Shown here one piece after another: positions 34,751 through 43,875 of a stretch of DNA of 64,000 nucleotides (position 1 is its first letter; every line of letters starts with the position of its first letter). Source of the stretch: JAXGQD01 sp040766665 (GTDB lineage Bacteria > Bacillota > Clostridia > Saccharofermentanales > Fastidiosipilaceae); the NCBI GenBank assembly GCA_040766665.1, contig JAXGQD010000001.1:372001-436000 (forward strand). The letters run 5' to 3'. A program made the translations under genes and the position numbers. The notes beneath the pieces are model-generated. The model searched no databases and had not been told where the DNA came from. It was given only the letters and a program-made list of their open reading frames with translations.

Positions 34751-36067
34751 CTAGCCAAGATGTATAGGCTTGTCAAAGTCAGCGCCCGGATAGGCGTGGC
34801 AGATAAGGCTATGCAGATCCGCTGCCGTTTGGTCAATTTCTGCGCAACGCCGGGCTGCGGCTTCGGTAAAAGGAATCTCCAAATAGTCGGAGTTTTTAGT
34901 GAAAATGGGTAGACTGGCGCTCTTGCGCATGCGTCTCAGCAGATAGCGACCGTTCTTATCGGCAGCTAAGGCTCGGATATAGAAGGGCGCACCGGCTTCC
35001 AATAAAGCAGCCGTCTCGCCTTTTTTGATGCCCAGAAGCAGAGCGATGTAGGCTCTTTGCACGCGTGCGGCAGAGAAACGCTTACTTTTAGCTTTTTGCA
35101 CGGTTTCACGCCATAGGGCCTGCGGCTCAGTGAATCGTGTCGCAGCAATGCGTTTTAGTCTTTCTGCCAGGCCTTCGTCCCAACCCTGATAACACTCGAG
35201 CTCCTCCGTTTGAGCGGCTCGGATGCGACTCAGTAAAATTCCTGCCAGGCGCTCTTCATCGGCTAAGACGTTTTCCTGCATTGCCTCCAAAAGGATGGCC
35301 AGCGCAGCAGGAGGCATTTCTTGTCGCAAAGCCAAGAGACTTTCGGCAATGCCCCTGCTTTTTCTCAGGGTCTCGCGAATGGCCGTGGCGGAACTAAACT
35401 GCTCGGCCAGTTCTTCTGCCAGATACTGCGCCCCACTGCGTGCATGCGTGAATGTGCGCATTGGGGGTTTCGTCGGGTATCTTTCTAACGCGGATAAATA
35501 GGCTGTTGCGAGTTGGTTATTGGAGCCCAGCCAGAATTGCTTGTCTGTGGCGGCTTTTTGTAGTTCTTGCAATGCATCTGCCGAGAAAAAATCCTCAGCT
35601 ACTGGACTTTGAATGAAACCGTAGGCAGCAGCAGCCTGAGCAGCGGCATAGGACTGACCGCTTTCAAGAGCCGTTTGTAACGCAGCCCTGAAGGCCGGTG
35701 GTTCGGCGACACGCAATTGAGCCAGAGATTTCAGCACTTGGAGCTGCCCGGATTCCGAGCCAAAACATAAGGTGAGGGGTAGACCGCTAGCCTGCAGGGT
35801 CTTGATGGCTCCGCTGGCAAAATAATCAGCTGAGCTGCAACTGAAAAGCGCAGGCAGTTCGAGGACGAGATTAATCCCGCAGGCGAGGGCGGCTTTTGCC
35901 CTTCTTTGCTTGTCCATGATGCCTGCTTCACCGCGCTGCACGAAGGAACCGCTCATGCAGGTGATAATGAGCGCATTTTCGCCAAATTGCTCCCGTAAAA
36001 CACGCAGCTGCTCCGCGTGGCCGTTGTGGAAGGGGTTGTATTCGCTAACGATGGCTAAAATCTGCAT
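34751..36067 (-). CDS. tmcAL: tRNA(Met) cytidine acetate ligase TmcAL
   Basis: 438 aa. TmcAL (YlbM family) uses acetate and ATP to make N4-acetylcytidine at the wobble position of elongator tRNA-Met. The N-terminal nucleotidyltransferase motif is 'IVSEYNPFHNGHAEQLR' (HxGH-type), followed by 'MSGSFVQRGEAGIMDK' and 'LVLELPALFSCSSADYFASG'. A helical C-terminus ends the protein. The length is normal. It lies 71 bp beyond the tyrS start on the same strand. Confidence 0.92.
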   Translation of the reverse strand: MQILAIVSEYNPFHNGHAEQLRVLREQFGENALIITCMSGSFVQRGEAGIMDKQRRAKAALACGINLVLELPALFSCSSADYFASGAIKTLQASGLPLTLCFGSESGQLQVLKSLAQLRVAEPPAFRAALQTALESGQSYAAAQAAAAYGFIQSPVAEDFFSADALQELQKAATDKQFWLGSNNQLATAYLSALERYPTKPPMRTFTHARSGAQYLAEELAEQFSSATAIRETLRKSRGIAESLLALRQEMPPAALAILLEAMQENVLADEERLAGILLSRIRAAQTEELECYQGWDEGLAERLKRIAATRFTEPQALWRETVQKAKSKRFSAARVQRAYIALLLGIKKGETAALLEAGAPFYIRALAADKNGRYLLRRMRKSASLPIFTKNSDYLEIPFTEAAARRCAEIDQTAADLHSLICHAYPGADFDKPIHLG

Positions 36068-36163
36068 AGGCTGATTATACGATTTTCCCTGAAATTTAGC
36101 GCCCCGGATATAAATCTGTAATACTCTGAGGCTTAAAAAGGCTTTTCAGCGGAGAGCGTATGT

Positions 36164-36169
36164 TATAAT
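36164..36169 (+). promoter_or_regulatory. -10 box for the 6S RNA candidate/cysS leader
   Basis: TATAAT is preceded by TGT. The -35 region is poor. It places a transcription start near 36176. Confidence 0.5.
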
Positions 36170-36175
36170 ACTTAT

Positions 36176-36335
36176 AGAGATGTCGGTTCTTTCCGTTTGG
36201 ACCTGCATGACTTAAACGGGAGCTCGCGTCAAGGGAATAATACTGGACTCGTTCAACGAGATAGTAGCAGACTTTTGTAGAGCACCCACCTGGCGGAGAC
36301 GCGAGGTGTCAATTGGGGAGAGTCGGCGTTTCTGT
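36176..36335 (+). ncRNA. ssrS: Probable 6S RNA
   Basis: A long-range 13-bp closing stem pairs 36182-36194 with 36315-36327, including G-U pairs. A large asymmetric central bubble follows; its 5' side contains a GTTT...AAAC mini-hairpin. Then comes a terminal stem CTCGCGTC (36223-36230)/GACGCGAG (36298-36305) with an inner CTCGT/ACGAG hairpin. This closing stem, bubble and apical arm layout, and a length of about 160-180 nt, is that of 6S RNA, which sequesters the housekeeping RNA polymerase. It is inferred from structure by eye. A cysS leader of another type is the alternative, though no T-box motif is present. Confidence 0.55.
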
Positions 36336-36362
36336 GTTTTAATCTTTTCAGTGAGGTACAAA

Positions 36363-37816
36363 ATGACTCGGCTTAAAGATGCGGAACAACGCGTTTCCGA
36401 TGTTAAGATGCATGTTTACAATACGCTGACACGTGAGAAAGAAAGCTTTGTACCTATCGAAGCGGGCAAAGTTAAAATCTATGCCTGCGGACCGACTGTC
36501 TATAATTTTTTCCACCTGGGTAATGCCCGACCTTTTGTGACATTTGATTTACTGAGACGCTTTTTCGAGTATCTCGGATATGAGGTCACTTTTGTGCAAA
36601 ATTTCACCGATATTGATGATCGGGTCATCGAGAAGGCCAATCAGGAAGGCGTCAACTATTCGGATATCGCTGATCGCTATATCAAAGAATATTACATCGA
36701 TGCTGAAGGCTTAGGAATCAGAGCGGCTGACTTTCATCCTTGTGCGACCGACACCATGGCGGAGATTATCGCGATGGTGGGTGTTTTATTGGATAAAGGC
36801 TACTGTTATGAGGCATCTGACGGCATTTACTTTGAGGCAAGAAAGTTCAAGGATTACGGCAAACTTTCGCATATGCCCTTGGATGAGCTGGAAGCAGGGG
36901 GCGGAGAACGCAAGGCGAAGACCGAGCAAAAACGCAATCCCGAGGATTTTGCCGTGTGGAAATTTGCCAAGGAGGGTGAGCCCTTCTGGGAGGCGCCTTG
37001 GGGCAAGGGCCGTCCAGGCTGGCATATTGAGTGCTCGGCGATGAGTGAGAAATATCTGGGCGAGACCATTGATATCCACGTGGGGGTCAGGACTTGATTT
37101 TCCCGCATCATGAAAATGAAATTGCACAGAGCGAAGCGGCGCACGACAAAAATTTTGCCAATTATTGGATGCATAATGGTTTCATCAATGTCGACAATGA
37201 AAAAATGGCCAAATCGACGGGAAACTTTTTTACCGTGCGCGATTTGGCACAACGCTACCCCTATGAGGTTTTGCGTTATTTCATGCTGACCGGTCATTAC
37301 CGTTCGCCGATTAATTTTTCGGATACCCTTTTGGAAGCTGCCTCCAATGCATTTGAGCGTATCAAGACCTGCTTGAAAAATTTGGATTTTGCATTGACAC
37401 AGGAGGTGCCGGAAAAGTCGGCACCAACTGAGACGGCAGAGCGCTTAGAAGCGCTTTTGAGTACGGCGCGCGTGGATTTTGCCAAAGCGATGGCCGATGA
37501 TTTAAACACCCCCGATGCTTTGGCGGTCATTTTCGCCTTGGTTTATCAGGCTAACCTACTACTGGCCGAGGGAGGAGCTACACACGAAATGCTGCGTGAA
37601 ACGGCAGCGATGCTGCGTGAGCTGATGGAAGTTCTCGGTTTTGATCTGAGTGTTGAGGAAGGTATTCCGGCTGAGATTATGGCTAAAGTTGAGGCGCGTA
37701 CAGCAGCGAAGAAGGCCCGTGATTTTACCCTGGCTGATGCCCTGCGGGCTGAAGTGAGCGCCTTGGGTTATAAGATTGAGGACACCGCACAGGGACCTCA
37801 GGTTTCAAAAATTTGA
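36363..37816 (+). pseudogene. cysS: Cysteinyl-tRNA synthetase, interrupted by a one-base frameshift
   Basis: It starts at ATG 36363 (GTGAGG upstream). The first frame runs to TGA 37095-37097 and ends '...GETIDIHVGVRT'. The second frame (from 37094) resumes exactly with IFPHHENEIAQSEA. Adding one G to the run of five G at 37082-37086 restores the family sequence DIHxGGQDLIFPHHENE. HIGH motif: FFHLGNARPF. Zn ligands: CGPTVYN, GWHIECSAM and HHENE. KMSKS motif: KMAKSTGNFF. All other parts are intact. cysS is normally essential, so a sequencing or assembly error in the homopolymer is likelier than true loss. It is overlapped by mrnC. Confidence 0.93.
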
Positions 37817-38220
37817 AAAAATTCGACGGAAAAGTAAACGAAGTGCCTGCGGACAGCCTCGCCTTCATTGGAGATGCGGTTTATGAATTGGCGGTTCGTT
37901 TGCATGTTTTGGGTGAAGGACACAGCAAATCAGGCAGGCTCCATGGCATGAGTATTCAGCTGGCAAAAGCCACGCGCCAGGCAGATTTTGCCAAATGGCT
38001 CCTCGAAGCAAAAATACTCACGGAAAAAGAGCAAGCGCTGCTCCTGCGTGGTCGCAACAGCAATCCGGGTAGCATGTCGAAAAATGCGGATCCCGTCGCT
38101 TATCGTTGGGCTACAGGGTTGGAGTGTTTACTGGGTTATCTCTACCTCAGCAACGCACACGAGCGTATTGATGAGCTTCTACAGTTGCTTTTTTGTCTTG
38201 AGCAGGATATCGTTCACTAA
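37813..38220 (+). CDS. mrnC: Mini-ribonuclease III
   Basis: 135 aa, starting at TTG 37813 and overlapping the cysS stop by 4 bp. It is an RNase III-like catalytic domain without a dsRNA-binding domain. It matures 23S rRNA ends. Key residues are seen in 'PADSLAFIGDAVYELAVRLH' (catalytic Asp) and 'LLRGRNSNPGSMSKNADPVA', followed by ECLLGYLYL. It sits in the cysS-mrnC-rlmB-sigH order common in Bacillota. Confidence 0.92.
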   Translation: MKKFDGKVNEVPADSLAFIGDAVYELAVRLHVLGEGHSKSGRLHGMSIQLAKATRQADFAKWLLEAKILTEKEQALLLRGRNSNPGSMSKNADPVAYRWATGLECLLGYLYLSNAHERIDELLQLLFCLEQDIVH

Positions 38221-38292
38221 TCTCTAACAACAAATACAAATTAAGCGCCCCCTCAATCGACACGCGCAAACCGCGGAAGGACAAGAAGACCT

Positions 38293-39846
38293 ATGGCATA
38301 CGACAAAGATCACAACAATAACAGCAATGAAAAAAGAGCAAACCGCCCTTACCGCGAGCGTAAACCGTCCTGGCTAAACAAAGATAGTGGAGGCGACTCG
38401 CGCGGTGAATTCCGCGGCCGCCGCTCGACCGAACAAGGTGCTTACGGCGAACGTTCGTCGCGAGGCGGAGAAGGCCGCTCATACCGTTCTGATAAACCGC
38501 GTTATCCTTCAGCCAGACCTTTCCGTGAGGGAGGCGGCTCAGACAGCCGTGAGCGTAGGCCGCGTTTCGGCGACTCCGACAATCGTGAGCGCAGACCACG
38601 CTTCGAAGGCTCCGACAATCGTGAGCGCAGACCACGTTTTGAAGGCTCAGACAGCCGTGAGCGCAGACCACGCTTCGAAGGCTCAGATAGCCGTGAGCGT
38701 AGACCGCGCTTCGAAGGCTCCGACAACCGCGAGCGTAGACCACGTTTTGAAGGCTCAGACAGCCGTGAGCGCAGACCGCGTTTCGGCGACTCCGACAATC
38801 GTGAGCGCAGACCACGTTTTGACGGCTCAGACAGCCGCGAGCGCAGACCACGTTTTGAAGGTTCAGACAACCGTGAGCGCAGACCGCGCTTCGGTGACTC
38901 CGACAATCGTGAGCGTAGGCCGCGTTTTGGAGGCACGGTCGAGCGCGAACACAGACCACGCTATGGCGATGCGTCCTACCACAGGAATGGTGATTCTGCT
39001 CCTGTTTCCAGACAGCACGCTTTACGGGATCGTGACATTCACCGCGTTAAAGACGGCGACGGCTATGAGAACTCTTTCCGCAAACAATATGAAGAAGTTG
39101 AACTGCGAGAAGATCGCCTGGAAGGCCGCAATCCTGTTCAGGAAGCCATTAAAGCAGGTCGTACCATCGACAAACTTTGGGTTTTGCGCGGTGCCGACGG
39201 CAACGTCGAAGCAGCTTTAATGCCCATGGTTTATGCGGTTCGTGATGCCGGTGGCGTGGTCGTGGAAGTCGAAAAAGCGGCTTTGGATAAAATGTCACAA
39301 ACCCATGCGCACCAAGGCATCATTGCTCAGACCGCCATGCATGACTACTTTGAATTGGAAGATATGCTCGAGCTCGCCAAATCAAAAGGCGAAAAACCGT
39401 TTATCGTTGTACTGGATGAAATCCAGGATGCATACAATCTGGGTTCGATTTTGCGTATTGCAGATGCAGCGGGAGTGCACGGTGTAGTTTTCCCCAAACG
39501 TCGCGCCATCGGTTTAGATGCAGTCGTGGCAAAAGCATCGGCCGGCGCCATCGAACACGTAAAGTGTTGCCGTGTCAACAATCTTGTCCAAGCGCTGGAG
39601 AAGCTAAAACAAGAGGGACTCTGGATTGTCGGCAGCAGCATGGACGGTGAAGTTTATTATGAAGGCGAGCGCCTCAACGAAGCCATCGCTTTGGTCATCG
39701 GCAGCGAAGGTTCCGGCATGCGCGCCATTGTGGAAAAACAATGTGATTTTAAGCTTTCTATCCCTATGTTGGGTCAAATCAATTCCCTCAATGCAGCGGT
39801 GGCGGCAGGCATCATCATTTTCGAAGCCGTCAGACAAAGAAAATGA
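38293..39846 (+). CDS. rlmB: 23S rRNA 2'-O-methyltransferase RlmB (SpoU family) with repeat-rich N-terminus
   Basis: 517 aa, roughly twice the usual 245. Residues 1-80 are Arg/Gly/Ser-rich. Residues 83-214 are eleven near-identical 12-residue repeats (SD(N/S)RERRPRF(E/G)(G/D)), with a degenerate twelfth. The normal enzyme starts near 270 ('EDRLEGRNPVQEAIKAGRTI'). The SpoU/TrmH knot has 'VLDEIQDAYNLGSILRIADA', 'GVVFPKRRAIGLDAVVAKAS', 'LVIGSEGSGMRAIVEKQCDF' and 'LSIPMLGQINSLNAAVAAGI'. It methylates the ribose of G2251 in the 23S P-loop. The basic repeats may bind RNA. Confidence 0.9.
   Translation: MAYDKDHNNNSNEKRANRPYRERKPSWLNKDSGGDSRGEFRGRRSTEQGAYGERSSRGGEGRSYRSDKPRYPSARPFREGGGSDSRERRPRFGDSDNRERRPRFEGSDNRERRPRFEGSDSRERRPRFEGSDSRERRPRFEGSDNRERRPRFEGSDSRERRPRFGDSDNRERRPRFDGSDSRERRPRFEGSDNRERRPRFGDSDNRERRPRFGGTVEREHRPRYGDASYHRNGDSAPVSRQHALRDRDIHRVKDGDGYENSFRKQYEEVELREDRLEGRNPVQEAIKAGRTIDKLWVLRGADGNVEAALMPMVYAVRDAGGVVVEVEKAALDKMSQTHAHQGIIAQTAMHDYFELEDMLELAKSKGEKPFIVVLDEIQDAYNLGSILRIADAAGVHGVVFPKRRAIGLDAVVAKASAGAIEHVKCCRVNNLVQALEKLKQEGLWIVGSSMDGEVYYEGERLNEAIALVIGSEGSGMRAIVEKQCDFKLSIPMLGQINSLNAAVAAGIIIFEAVRQRK
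38539..38934 (+). repeat. Eleven tandem 36-bp coding repeats in rlmB
   Basis: Each 36-bp unit encodes SDxRERRPRFxx. Third-position changes between units show that the array is not a very recent copy, but it is long enough for slippage. Confidence 0.95.
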
Positions 39847-40472
39847 AATCCTCTGCAAACGAGAAGGATCATGCGCAGACTGCGCCCATAGTCAGTGACG
39901 AAGAACTGGTTGAAAGCTACAGAGTAGGGGATGGCCTGGCTTTTGAGCGCCTCAGCCGGCGTTACCGCCCCCTCTTGAAAAATCGCGCCGCACAGGCGGC
40001 AGGCGGCACATTACTCTACGATGATCTCCTGCAAGAAGGCATGTTAGGGCTTTTTAAAGCGGTACAGAAATTTGAGCCGGGGAAGGGAGTGCCCTTCGCG
40101 GCTTTTGCCAAGATGCTGGTGGAGCATCAGATACTGGATGCGGTCAAACATGAGCAACGTGAAAAAAACCGTATTGTCAGCGATGCGGTCTCCCTGCAAG
40201 CCCTGAGCGAAGACGAATATAGTGAGCAGAGTCTGACGTCGGCTTCTGCAGATGACGTTTTACAGAAGCTGATTGTTCATGAACACGATGCCGCTTTGCA
40301 AAAAAGCTTAAGCGATTTGCTCTCAAAGACTGAGTTGGAAGTGATCAATCTGCGCATGAAAGGCTTTACTTATGAGCAAATTGCAGAGCGCGCAGGCCTA
40401 AGCAATAAGCAGGTTGATAACAGCCTGCAAAGGGCTAAACGTAAACTAAAAGCGGCCGCTTTTCTTGTCTGA
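39843..40472 (+). CDS. sigH: Sigma-70 family RNA polymerase sigma factor, SigH-like
   Basis: 209 aa. Its ATG overlaps the rlmB stop (ATGA). Region 2 is about residues 18-90 ('YDDLLQEGMLGLFKAVQKFE', then FAAFAKMLVEHQILDAVKHE). Region 4 is at about 150-205 ('LSKTELEVINLRMKGFTYEQ', 'IAERAGLSNKQVDNSLQRAK'). There are no regions 1 or 3. Its place after cysS-mrnC-rlmB is that of sigH (Spo0H) in Bacillota, which drives transition-state, competence or sporulation genes. The assignment rests on position and size. Confidence 0.82.
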   Translation: MKSSANEKDHAQTAPIVSDEELVESYRVGDGLAFERLSRRYRPLLKNRAAQAAGGTLLYDDLLQEGMLGLFKAVQKFEPGKGVPFAAFAKMLVEHQILDAVKHEQREKNRIVSDAVSLQALSEDEYSEQSLTSASADDVLQKLIVHEHDAALQKSLSDLLSKTELEVINLRMKGFTYEQIAERAGLSNKQVDNSLQRAKRKLKAAAFLV

Positions 40473-40567
40473 GCTCAGCGACTTCGTTACAATGACGGGA
40501 GAGGAAGTGCGCTTCGCACAGCTTTACAGCGTGAGATAAGCCTTCTACCAAACGAACGGAGTGGTAA

Positions 40568-42142
40568 ATGACGACGGGCAAACGCAAGCAGAGGGTATAT
40601 CGCATCGCTGCGCTGATTGTTGTGATAGCAGCATTAATCAGCGGCGCATATATTTACCGACTGCAACGCAACTACTTGACAGCGCGCGGTTTGAAGGTGC
40701 CCAATATCATCGCCTACCTCTTTAAAGGTTCAACCACCGAAGACGTTTCGAGGATCGGCGAACTCAGCCAAAATCAATTGATGCAAAAAATCGTCGATAC
40801 CGTCGGTGAGCGCTTGAGCACCCTGGAAGTCTATGAATCCATTCCGGCCTTTCAATTAAACTCACTCAGCTTTGAGGAATTCGACCAATATATCAATGCC
40901 CTGCGCAAGGCGAGCAATACCGCGGACTTGGTCTTTTTGCCCATGACGGCTGCGGAAAAAAATGAAATCCAAAATTCCATTGAGATTATTTCCCCGGAAC
41001 TGGCCAAGACGACGGATGCCGCGGGTTTTTACTGGATTAAACCGGTCGGGAGTTTTGCCGTCAGTACCCGCCTGCCGATTCTATTGGCCAAGAACCCGGA
41101 TGGCGTCGCCTATCTTTCCGGACACTGGGTCAGAGCCAGTCTGGATCTTTATAATTACAGTAAGCTCTATTTTACGGCTTTAAGTAACGAGGATCGGGCG
41201 ACACTCAGCTCGATTGTGACCTCGGCATCTGATTCTGCCGAGATCCGCGAGAAGAAGGCAGAAGAGCTCCTGCTTTACTATCGTAATGTCATGGGCGATT
41301 TCGATAATTATGAAATTCTGACCTGGCGTATGGATTTAATTGTATTTCGGCAAAAAACACTCCCCAACTCCTCATATCCCGGCTCCGTCATTCCGGATTA
41401 CATCAAGCAGTATTTTTTCTTAAGTGAGGACTTGGGCATACAACCCGCAGAGACGCGCCTGGTCTACGTACTTGCAACGGCAGCCAACCAGTTCCAAGTG
41501 CGCGATTTAATTCCGCAGGATTTCGAAGAGAGTGATTTCACGGTTTATGCTGCCAATGATTTCGAGTTGCGGCCCGGTGATGCCGTCAATAACTTAGCGC
41601 TGAAAGAAGCCTTTGGCGAAGTCCTTTCCATGCAGGAAACCAACACCTCTGTGAAAGGCTTGGAGGCCAAATACACCATCCTCTATAACAATGCACATGT
41701 CGTCTTAAAAAACGTACAGATGCATGAGAATGGGGATTTCAACGCCACCTTAGACAACTTAACCTTACTGGCCCCGGATTATAAGGTGTCGAAACACGCT
41801 ATCCATACGGGGCAGACGGTCGACGACATCTTGGAACATTATCCGTTTTTGGACATGCTCTCCTACATCGCCGTTGACCAAAACAACAGGTACTACACCA
41901 ACTATGTGATTAGAGACAATGAAATTAAAGCCATAGTGGTCGGCTTGCTTTCCGCCAATCGTTCCGAATTGGGCAACCTCTTCAGCCGTGACCTGAGTAA
42001 CACCAGTGAAGGCGTGCCTACACCGGCGCCTACTTTGACACCGACGCCTACACCGACCCCGACTCCGACACCCACGCCGACTCCGACACCCACACCCTCG
42101 CCCACGCCCATGCCGAGCACAGGCACAAGCAGTACAAACTAA
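40568..42142 (+). CDS. Membrane-anchored extracellular protein with Pro-Thr repeat tail
   Basis: 524 aa. A basic start is followed by one N-terminal helix (IAALIVVIAALISGAYIY, about 13-30), giving an outside orientation. Residues 35-480 are a globular region without a recognised domain. Residues about 487-515 are (PT)n, like a wall-spanning or rigid stalk, with a Ser/Thr end. No LPXTG sorting signal is seen. It is not obviously part of the sigH operon: there are 95 bp between, with GGAG-type spacing before ATG 40568. The function is unknown. Confidence 0.75.
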   Translation: MTTGKRKQRVYRIAALIVVIAALISGAYIYRLQRNYLTARGLKVPNIIAYLFKGSTTEDVSRIGELSQNQLMQKIVDTVGERLSTLEVYESIPAFQLNSLSFEEFDQYINALRKASNTADLVFLPMTAAEKNEIQNSIEIISPELAKTTDAAGFYWIKPVGSFAVSTRLPILLAKNPDGVAYLSGHWVRASLDLYNYSKLYFTALSNEDRATLSSIVTSASDSAEIREKKAEELLLYYRNVMGDFDNYEILTWRMDLIVFRQKTLPNSSYPGSVIPDYIKQYFFLSEDLGIQPAETRLVYVLATAANQFQVRDLIPQDFEESDFTVYAANDFELRPGDAVNNLALKEAFGEVLSMQETNTSVKGLEAKYTILYNNAHVVLKNVQMHENGDFNATLDNLTLLAPDYKVSKHAIHTGQTVDDILEHYPFLDMLSYIAVDQNNRYYTNYVIRDNEIKAIVVGLLSANRSELGNLFSRDLSNTSEGVPTPAPTLTPTPTPTPTPTPTPTPTPTPSPTPMPSTGTSSTN

Positions 42143-42177
42143 GTTTGGGACTTGGTTTTACCAAAAATCAAATAAAC

Positions 42178-42909
42178 TTAGTCAAGCAAACGACGACGCA
42201 ATCGCTGCGCCGTTTCTGCTGAGACGCCAAACGTCGCCATGTATTCTTCCACCGATGCAAAACGCTCATGAAAAGCCTGCAAATAGATACGCATATTCTC
42301 TGCATCGGAACGGAAAAATGGCTGGTATTCCGGCTCCAAATTGTCCAATAAGGGCTTGATAATAGGCCAGAGATAATCGGCCGAGACAGAATAATTGGCC
42401 ACAATATCGTCATCGGCGACGCCCGCATTGAGTAAAAGCATGGCCGCCAGCGTCCCTGTACGATCTTTCCCATGCGCGCAGTGGAAGAGAACGGCCCCTT
42501 CCTCCACTTCTGCCAGCGCTTCACAAAGCGGCTTCAGATTATGATGTGGTTGATCCAAACCCAGGCTGTAAATATGACCCAAAGGGTAGGCAGCACCGTG
42601 ACTGGGCACCAGGGTCCGCAGGTATTCGTTATCGATACTCTCCAAAATACTGATATTGCGGTATTCCCATGACCCTACACCTTCCAGCGCACAGACCTGG
42701 GCTTCGATTTCGTGCGGCCGACGCAAATCAATGACCAATTTTAAGTTGACGGATTCAAAGTAGTCCGCCATTTCCGGCGTCAGCACCGTAGGCAGTTCCG
42801 AGCGCAGAAAGCGGTGATACTGTGTGATTTGGCCGTCTTGTGTCGCAATGCCGCCTAAATCTCTTAAGTTTAAAAGGCCATCAAGGGGTATGTGACTTAA
42901 ATTTCTCAT
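42178..42909 (-). CDS. Tyrosine-protein phosphatase (DSP/PTP-like)
   Basis: 243 aa from ATG 42909 with AGAGGA upstream; the frame open to 43020 lacks one. It begins 'LLNLRDLGGIATQDGQITQY', typical of the bacterial tyrosine/serine phosphatase family (Y_phosphatase3). The catalytic P-loop CAHGKDRTG has nucleophile Cys144 and its Arg. The general acid is probably in the preceding helix. The C-terminal 'VEEYMATFGVSAETAQRLRR' is also usual. The substrate is unknown; phosphotyrosine or phosphoinositide are possible. Confidence 0.88.
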   Translation of the reverse strand: MRNLSHIPLDGLLNLRDLGGIATQDGQITQYHRFLRSELPTVLTPEMADYFESVNLKLVIDLRRPHEIEAQVCALEGVGSWEYRNISILESIDNEYLRTLVPSHGAAYPLGHIYSLGLDQPHHNLKPLCEALAEVEEGAVLFHCAHGKDRTGTLAAMLLLNAGVADDDIVANYSVSADYLWPIIKPLLDNLEPEYQPFFRSDAENMRIYLQAFHERFASVEEYMATFGVSAETAQRLRRRLLD

Positions 42910-43125
42910 GCTTATCCTCTGTCCCTGCGTTGTTCCTGGCTGGATTCTCCGCCGTTTAATACTTAGCCCTATGATACTAAAGTTCCGCATGATATGTTCA
43001 GGTATATTTATATCGTGCAACTCTTCTAAACGGCAAAAGGCTCGACTTCCTACACCGCAACTTCGGGCAAGAAGGCAAGCCTCTTTGATTGTCTATTGTA
43101 TTAACGAACCGATATCAGTCTGCGT

Positions 43126-43446
43126 TTAGCGCGGTCTCACGATATACTCGTCGATGAGCCCGTCTTTCACCGTGGCGCAACCGATGCACTCCAGTTTTGT
43201 ATCACCCAAAAATACGTCATACTCCATGGAGTTGGGGTTTAGTTTGACAATTTCAGAGCGAACTTTGTAAGCTCCGAAAACGCCTTTGAAGGCTTCGTTC
43301 AAGGCTTCACGGCCATCCACGACTAAATCATCCACTTGTAAAGGACGGGCGCCGCCGTCATCAAAATGACAGTTTTCTGTAAATAGTTGGGATACCCCAA
43401 CGTGGTCTCCAGCATTCATTCTTGCAACATAATCTTCTAAAATCAT
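43126..43446 (-). CDS. NTF2-like/SnoaL-like fold protein
   Basis: 106 aa from ATG 43446 (AGGTGG about 8 nt upstream; GTG 43458 is possible). It has the size and pattern of the NTF2/SnoaL cone fold: 'YVARMNAGDHVGVSQLFTEN', 'VDGREALNEAFKGVFG', and a final strand ending 'GLIDEYIVRP'. These are small ligand-binding proteins or isomerase-like enzymes. The substrate is not deducible. It is separate from the phosphatase by 216 bp. Confidence 0.7.
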   Translation of the reverse strand: MILEDYVARMNAGDHVGVSQLFTENCHFDDGGARPLQVDDLVVDGREALNEAFKGVFGAYKVRSEIVKLNPNSMEYDVFLGDTKLECIGCATVKDGLIDEYIVRPR

Positions 43447-43875
43447 CGTCAACACCACCTTTTGCTTTCTCCCGAATTACTCGAGCAAGTTAAATCGATT
43501 AAATTATACTGTTTTATTGCGAGTTCAACCATGTTTAAAAAGACAAATCCGACCTCGTGCTTTGTGCAAATTTACGAAGGGCTTTAATGTGAATGGGGGA
43601 GCGAGGCTGGCGAGCAAGGAATCCAAGTATTGTCGCCTCAGTCCGTGGTGTGAGGAGCAAGGAGTAAGGACTTGATTCGAATATGTGTCTGTTCTTTGGC
43701 AAAAATGACGCAAATCCAATTTATTCCGCTTGAATAATTTGAAAGTTAAGCGCAAAGTCCAAATGACCGTAAGACAATATGAAGTGACCCCGCATTGCAA
43801 CAACGTGGATTTATCCGTTAGTCTGGAATGTGTAAAACAGCCAGCGGCATTACCGCATACAATGGAGGTCACTCA

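Noticed and set aside
36171..36362. T-box leader before cysS
   Set aside because: No T-box consensus (AGGGTGGNACCGCG) and no terminator/antiterminator pair; the fold fits 6S RNA better. The tyrS and alaS upstream regions also lack T-box motifs.
38291..39220. Long alternative frames over the rlmB repeats (three frames open)
   Set aside because: The 36-bp repeat keeps every frame open. Only the plus frame continues into a recognisable methyltransferase.
41902..42126. Gly-Val-repeat frame on the minus strand
   Set aside because: It is the complement of the Pro-Thr repeat coding sequence.
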